This document shows positions 6,201-8,168 of a stretch of DNA of 8,168 nt, in pieces (positions within the stretch are counted from its first letter, which is position 1; each line of letters begins with the position of its first letter). Origin of the DNA: Methanobrevibacter sp. (GTDB taxonomy: Archaea > Methanobacteriota > Methanobacteria > Methanobacteriales > Methanobacteriaceae); contig JADLKP010000097.1 in NCBI GenBank assembly GCA_016838945.1, forward strand, positions 1 through 8,168, read 5' to 3'. The notes under the pieces are model-generated. The model was given only the letters and a program-made list of their open reading frames with translations, did not search any database and was not told where the DNA came from. A program made the translations under genes and the position numbers.

Positions 6201-6715
6201 GGTGAAAGCATTTCCAAAACATCATCCAAACTGCCTGTCTTGTCCAATATTCTCTTGAAGTTCCTGAATACCTTCTTATCATATCCTCTAAGTTGAAGTT
6301 CCCTTTTGATAGTATTCTCTGCACAGGTTTTGCAGATAAGCTGACCATGATAGTGGTATGAAAAATCAGAGTTTATTATGGTTACTTCCCCTTCATAACT
6401 GCAATGCTGGCAGATATTTGTAAATCTGACCTTAATGTTGTTTTGCTTTAGGAAGGATTCCAGTTTCTCGTCTTTGTCAGCTAAGAAAACAGCTTGAGAA
6501 CGCAATAGATTGATTGCCTTAGAAGGAGGATAAAGCTTATCTTCCTTTTCATCCTTTATTACAAAACGCTTAATGGAGATGGAACCGTCTTCCTCATCCT
6601 CCTTAAACTTCAATACACCTACAAATTCCGGCTTGCGCTTTGTATTGAGAGCCCCTTTAGGACTTCCAATAGGATACATTTCCCAAGACTTTTTCTTTTT
6701 GTTTAATACTATCAT
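3269..6715 (-). CDS. Ski2-like superfamily 2 helicase with N-terminal zinc finger and Lys/Asn-rich linker
   Basis: The 1148-residue product is an ATP-dependent DNA or RNA helicase. Residues 102-131 carry CxxC...CxxC (C102, C105, C128, C131), a probable zinc finger. The helicase core spans about 215-560: an upstream Q225 region, Walker A ATGSGKT (244-250), TPLVALA (271-277), Walker B DEIH (351-354), SAT (385-387), IFTNSRRKT (451-459), TTAALAAGVDFPA (502-514) and QMLGRAGRP (536-544). The DEIH plus QMLGRAGR combination is typical of the Ski2-like group. Residues about 705-955 are a repeat-rich Lys/Asn/Ser linker. The C-terminal domain (about 955-1148) has a second cluster, CDC...CEC with H1071 (C1059, C1061, C1067, C1069). 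It resembles archaeal helicases annotated with DUF5814; that subfamily call is from memory and less certain. A TATA-like box at 6759-6770 and AGGA at 6725-6728 support the ATG. The C-terminal stop abuts the tandem repeat. Confidence 0.93.
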   Translation of the reverse strand: MIVLNKKKKSWEMYPIGSPKGALNTKRKPEFVGVLKFKEDEEDGSISIKRFVIKDEKEDKLYPPSKAINLLRSQAVFLADKDEKLESFLKQNNIKVRFTNICQHCSYEGEVTIINSDFSYHYHGQLICKTCAENTIKRELQLRGYDKKVFRNFKRILDKTGSLDDVLEMLSPRFDPLAHTDLTLFDRVKVHDTKIPKIAMKRLKIPEEFKKVIIQEKNQYLLPVQYLTIREGLLKDENMLVVSATGSGKTLVGELAGVPKALNGKKFLFLTPLVALANQKYRDFKKRYEPLGLKVAIKVGMNRIKAKGELKLPNSNIRDSDIIVGTYEGIDFLVRSGESAALNDLGLVLIDEIHTISDEDRGLRLNGLIRRIEHIFPNTQIIGLSATIKNPQDLANDFNMKLVQYKERPVPLERHIVFARGDVQRRILIRKLVQREFYSTSSKGFKGQTLIFTNSRRKTHKIANFLSGKGINASAYHAGLSYFKKEKIEKDFSKGKIAAVVTTAALAAGVDFPASQVIFESLLMGNKWISPNEFSQMLGRAGRPTYHDRGVIYLIPEIGSEFDNQSEEAVALDLLESDVEDIFVDYTEDGSLEQILADISSKSLRKVGEVEEFYQNIPVPMDISIALDELEDKDALNIHADDTIDTTRFGRAVAMSFLSVDDGVIIKDSINDSHYLSQYYNKPFFKTNLKELRLLSEKIDEENENILKKNKKIKNNLNKQVKDSSKKSKKEDNKNSKKKNNPKKDNKKNKDNKKSSNKKSSNKKSSNKNNSNRSNKVDKSKKDKKDKINVKSIKHKVDKSKYKSKEQLNDKTEESENSGIKFIVEEDLEEKPIKIEAKKESKTSKYIDNIADFFNQNNQSKDYKSSNDSKSDNKKTDYKSSKRDNSRDVKSDVIYNKRTNNKNNKNNQNNKNNKNNQNNKNNKNNQNNKNNKNKKNQNNKSKSKDSNKSNNENMSAVVKQIKFKENIFSNIHEKMTKDEVNSNNLLKVQSIALDLELFENAYLAPVVHKQIVSALKINFSTRLFSESALDIISSGEAISKLDKKFQDALLKLQIDFLRCDCYERPFCECLHRGISYYIINQRLNGKDPIDISKSLLKEYQIQTYPGDIFSWLDSYVRNLDAIRRIAMAFGEKDIVKSSEKLMKIVEAG
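3851..4603 (-). repeat. Low-complexity Lys/Asn/Ser linker within the helicase
   Basis: Residues about 705-955 are dominated by K, N, S and D and include DNA-level tandem repeats: a 27-nt unit encoding KNNKNNQNN (3921-3947, 3948-3974, 3975-4001, the first two identical) and a perfect 15-nt unit encoding KSSNK-type repeats (4413-4427, 4428-4442, 4443-4457). All periods are multiples of three, so the frame is preserved. The segment is expected to be disordered and strongly basic, possibly an RNA-binding tether between the core and the C-terminal domain. Confidence 0.85.
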
Positions 6716-6758
6716 TGATAAAATTCCTGATTTTTCTTTAATTTAATAGTCTTATTAG

Positions 6759-6770
6759 TTTATAAATATA
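6759..6770 (-). promoter_or_regulatory. TATA-like box of the helicase gene
   Basis: The minus strand reads TATATTTATAAA here, a strong archaeal TATA match. Initiation about 25 nt downstream (near 6737) would leave a leader of roughly 20 nt that includes the AGGA at 6725-6728, 9 nt before the ATG. Confidence 0.5.
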
Positions 6771-6780
6771 TTTTTAATAG

Positions 6781-6874
6781 TTTAAAAAGATTAAGACAAA
6801 AATAGTGAAAAATAAAGAATGTTAAAAATAAACTAGTTAAAATAAAAATAATTAAAATTAAGAAAGAAAAAGAA
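6781..6874 (-). terminator. T-rich termination zone after the zinc-ribbon gene
   Basis: On the minus strand the 94 nt after the stop codon contain repeated T5 runs (around 6865-6870, 6844-6848, 6824-6828, 6796-6800), the usual archaeal oligo-T signal. The zone abuts the helicase promoter, so the two transcripts are probably separate. Confidence 0.5.
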
Positions 6875-7675
6875 TTATTTTTGTTTCTCATAATGGAAAA
6901 TAGACTCTAAAAAGTCATTTGTCTTAAATTTGGAATCATCACTTGAACTTGGCATGATTATTCCATAGCCATCATAATCCCCTTTTCCACAATAGACGAT
7001 AATAGGATCCCCATTATCCATATCTGTACTATAGACCTGATTTTGAGAAGCATTTTCGAATTCACATTTGAATACGTTTAAAACGTACCAATCATCCCCT
7101 AAATTTATGTAATATGTTTCATATTCTGTAATATTGAATCCCTCAGATTCAATCCCATATGAATGATTGGAATCTATCAACTGAGCCTCTCCTTCACCGC
7201 TTATATATGTATTCTTATCTATGGATATGGTATAATGCTCATTTGAATCTAGATTTCCGCTTCCTTCTTGACGATTTCTATCATATAGATAATCATTATT
7301 GGAAAGGTTACTGGAGCTTTCCTCTATAATGGAAGTGTCATAATTGTTGGAATTGTTACCTGTATTTGCATAATAGGCAATGACAGAAAACAATAGCAAT
7401 ACAATAAAAAGAACTATGCATATCTTTCCACAAGGCAGACTTTCAGAGATAGGGCTGCCTGATGAAGAATTTGATGAATTGCCAGTGGTATTTTTTGTGG
7501 AGCTTTCAAACGGATTTGTAGAACTTCTATTGTTGAAATCATCAAAAGGACCTTTGAAATCATCACTGGAAGATCCGTCAGCCTTATGTCTGGGAATATA
7601 TTCATGTCCGCATTCAGGGCAATATTTGGCCTCATCCTTAAGTTCCCTACCGCAATTTGCACAATATTTTGTCAT
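6875..7675 (-). CDS. Zinc-ribbon protein with one membrane helix and a polar C-terminal domain
   Basis: The 266-residue product begins with a zinc ribbon (C5, C8, C19, C22 in CANCG...CPECG). A Ser/Asn/Gly-rich spacer (about 31-80), a single membrane helix (about 85-103), another Ser/Asn-rich stretch and a C-terminal domain (about 145-266) rich in aromatic and beta-forming residues follow. The ribbon is expected to face the cytoplasm and the C-terminal domain the outside. This zinc-ribbon plus membrane-helix layout is common in Methanobacteriales, but the function is unknown and I do not name it. I chose the ATG at 7673-7675 over a TTG at 7715-7717 in the same frame: AAAGGGG lies 5 nt before the ATG, the ribbon then starts at residue 5 as in its relatives, and the upstream TTG lies next to a TATA-like box. 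Confidence 0.75.
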   Translation of the reverse strand: MTKYCANCGRELKDEAKYCPECGHEYIPRHKADGSSSDDFKGPFDDFNNRSSTNPFESSTKNTTGNSSNSSSGSPISESLPCGKICIVLFIVLLLFSVIAYYANTGNNSNNYDTSIIEESSSNLSNNDYLYDRNRQEGSGNLDSNEHYTISIDKNTYISGEGEAQLIDSNHSYGIESEGFNITEYETYYINLGDDWYVLNVFKCEFENASQNQVYSTDMDNGDPIIVYCGKGDYDGYGIIMPSSSDDSKFKTNDFLESIFHYEKQK

Positions 7676-7703
7676 TTTAACCCCTTTACAAAAACATTCA
7701 ACA

Positions 7704-7729
7704 AAATATAAGATCAATAATAAAAATAG
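7704..7729 (-). promoter_or_regulatory. Candidate promoter elements of the zinc-ribbon gene
   Basis: Two TATA-like stretches occur on the minus strand: TTATATTT (7704-7711) and CTATTTTT (7722-7729). Initiation from the second, near 7698, would leave a short leader that keeps the GGGG ribosome site at 7681-7684. Either choice puts the in-frame TTG at 7717 outside the transcript. Confidence 0.35.
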
Positions 7730-7741
7730 TTTTTAAAAAAT

Positions 7742-7797
7742 TAAGAAATATAAAAAAAATAAAAGAAAAAAAGAGAATAAGTTAATTAATTATTCTC
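7742..7797 (-). terminator. Hairpin plus T-runs overlapping the DUF5654-like stop codon
   Basis: GAGAATAA (7773-7780) and TTATTCTC (7790-7797) form a perfect 8-bp stem with a 9-nt loop. On the minus strand the stem begins within the last sense codons and contains the stop codon. It is followed directly by T7, T4 and T8 runs. This resembles a bacterial intrinsic terminator, which archaea do not strictly need, so the T-runs may do most of the work. Confidence 0.65.
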
Positions 7798-8041
7798 CTT
7801 TTACTTCATCATCTACTTCAATACCCATTTTAGCAGCCATTCTAGCAAGAATGATAGTTACAACAACAGCAAGAATGGTTACAATAATTGCGTAAATGAA
7901 TAATCCGCCAAGAGCGTCTCCAGTACCAACTAAAGTTTCAATTAATTTTTGGATTGCGTCATTCCATGCTAAACCTGCAACTAAACCGAATGCAGTGGTT
8001 ACTAATGTAATAATAGTTTTCATTACTGTTTTTGCTACCAT
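7790..8041 (-). CDS. DUF5654-like small membrane protein (two membrane helices)
   Basis: The 83-residue product has two hydrophobic helices (about 8-28 and 47-68) joined by a short Gly-containing loop. It opens with an ITLVTTAFGLVAGLAWNDAI segment and ends in a charged, acidic tail. This pattern, with an LAWN block in the first helix and an alanine/valine/isoleucine-rich second helix, matches what I recall of the DUF5654 family in methanogens. No function is known for that family. Both ends are probably on the cytoplasmic side, but this is inferred. AAGGAGA (8048-8054), 6 nt before the ATG, is a strong ribosome site and fixes the start. The gene is followed by a hairpin terminator and lies in the same direction as the zinc-ribbon gene, 114 nt away, but is probably a separate unit. 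Confidence 0.82.
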   Translation of the reverse strand: MVAKTVMKTIITLVTTAFGLVAGLAWNDAIQKLIETLVGTGDALGGLFIYAIIVTILAVVVTIILARMAAKMGIEVDDEVKGE

Positions 8042-8068
8042 AATATGTCTCCTTAAATATTTTTTAAA

Positions 8069-8094
8069 AATTAACTAAAATTAGCAATTAACTA
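8069..8094. repeat. 9-nt direct repeat in the leader of the DUF5654-like gene
   Basis: AATTAACTA occurs at 8069-8077 and 8086-8094, 17 bp apart, upstream of the ribosome site. It is short and A+T-rich, so chance is possible. Confidence 0.4.
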
Positions 8095-8119
8095 CATTTT
8101 TTAACAAAATGAATTCACT

Positions 8120-8128
8120 CATAAAAAT
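8120..8128 (-). promoter_or_regulatory. Candidate TATA-like box of the DUF5654-like gene
   Basis: The minus strand reads ATTTTTATG here. Initiation about 25 nt downstream (near 8097) would give a leader of about 55 nt that carries the 9-nt repeats and the AAGGAGA site. The rest of the right edge (to 8168) shows only A+T-rich sequence. Confidence 0.3.
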
Positions 8129-8168
8129 TTAGTCAATAATTTACTAATTAATAGTTATTTTTTATTAT

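Noticed and set aside
7676..7717. N-terminal extension of the zinc-ribbon protein from a TTG start
   Set aside because: The ATG at 7675 has a close GGGG ribosome site and gives a normal zinc-ribbon N-terminus. The TTG overlaps the likely promoter and adds residues unlike the family.

Overview
The window is very A+T-rich. Every complete gene has archaeal-style flanks: TATA-like boxes (TTTATATA/TTTATAAA type) upstream, Shine-Dalgarno sequences of the GAGGTGA/AGGA kind, and oligo-T runs downstream. The protein set is a Ski2-like archaeal helicase with zinc-type cysteine clusters, a DUF5654-like two-helix membrane protein, a zinc-ribbon plus membrane-helix protein, and Asn/Lys/Ser-rich low-complexity proteins. 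Together these point to a low-GC methanogen of the Methanobacteriales, most likely Methanobrevibacter. That assignment is an inference from composition and protein style, not from a marker gene.

Layout, left to right. A 47-bp duplicated T-rich terminator zone (1-111) lies 3' of a 12-helix major facilitator transporter (minus strand, 112-1281). A 607-nt gap with no recognisable gene follows (1282-1888). It is rich in paired motifs: a 47-bp duplication, a pair of A+T palindromes, a pair of GCAAGT/ACTTGC palindromes around a TATA-like box, and a 10-bp tandem repeat. Next come a YigZ/IMPACT family protein (minus, 1889-2491) and a divergently transcribed small membrane-anchored, Ser/Asp-rich protein with one canonical EF-hand loop (plus, 2670-3059). 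A 10/11-bp tandem repeat (3114-3267) separates that gene from the convergent 1148-residue helicase (minus, 3269-6715). The right end carries a membrane-anchored zinc-ribbon protein (minus, 6875-7675, start revised from an upstream TTG) and a DUF5654-like membrane protein (minus, 7790-8041) whose stop codon lies within a hairpin followed by T-runs.

The genes look like independent housekeeping or envelope units, each with its own promoter, rather than one operon or a defence or mobile island. I saw no transposase, integrase, CRISPR array, tRNA or rRNA. The most interesting signals are: (i) the orphan twin operator in the gene-free gap, which suggests a lost regulator or an unrecognised small transcript; (ii) tandem repeats with about one helical turn of period that place T-runs on the coding strand just after gene ends; (iii) a roughly 250-residue Lys/Asn repeat linker inside the helicase that is growing by in-frame DNA duplication; and (iv) the EF-hand-bearing Ser-rich surface protein. 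I did not find convincing evidence of a new multi-gene system.
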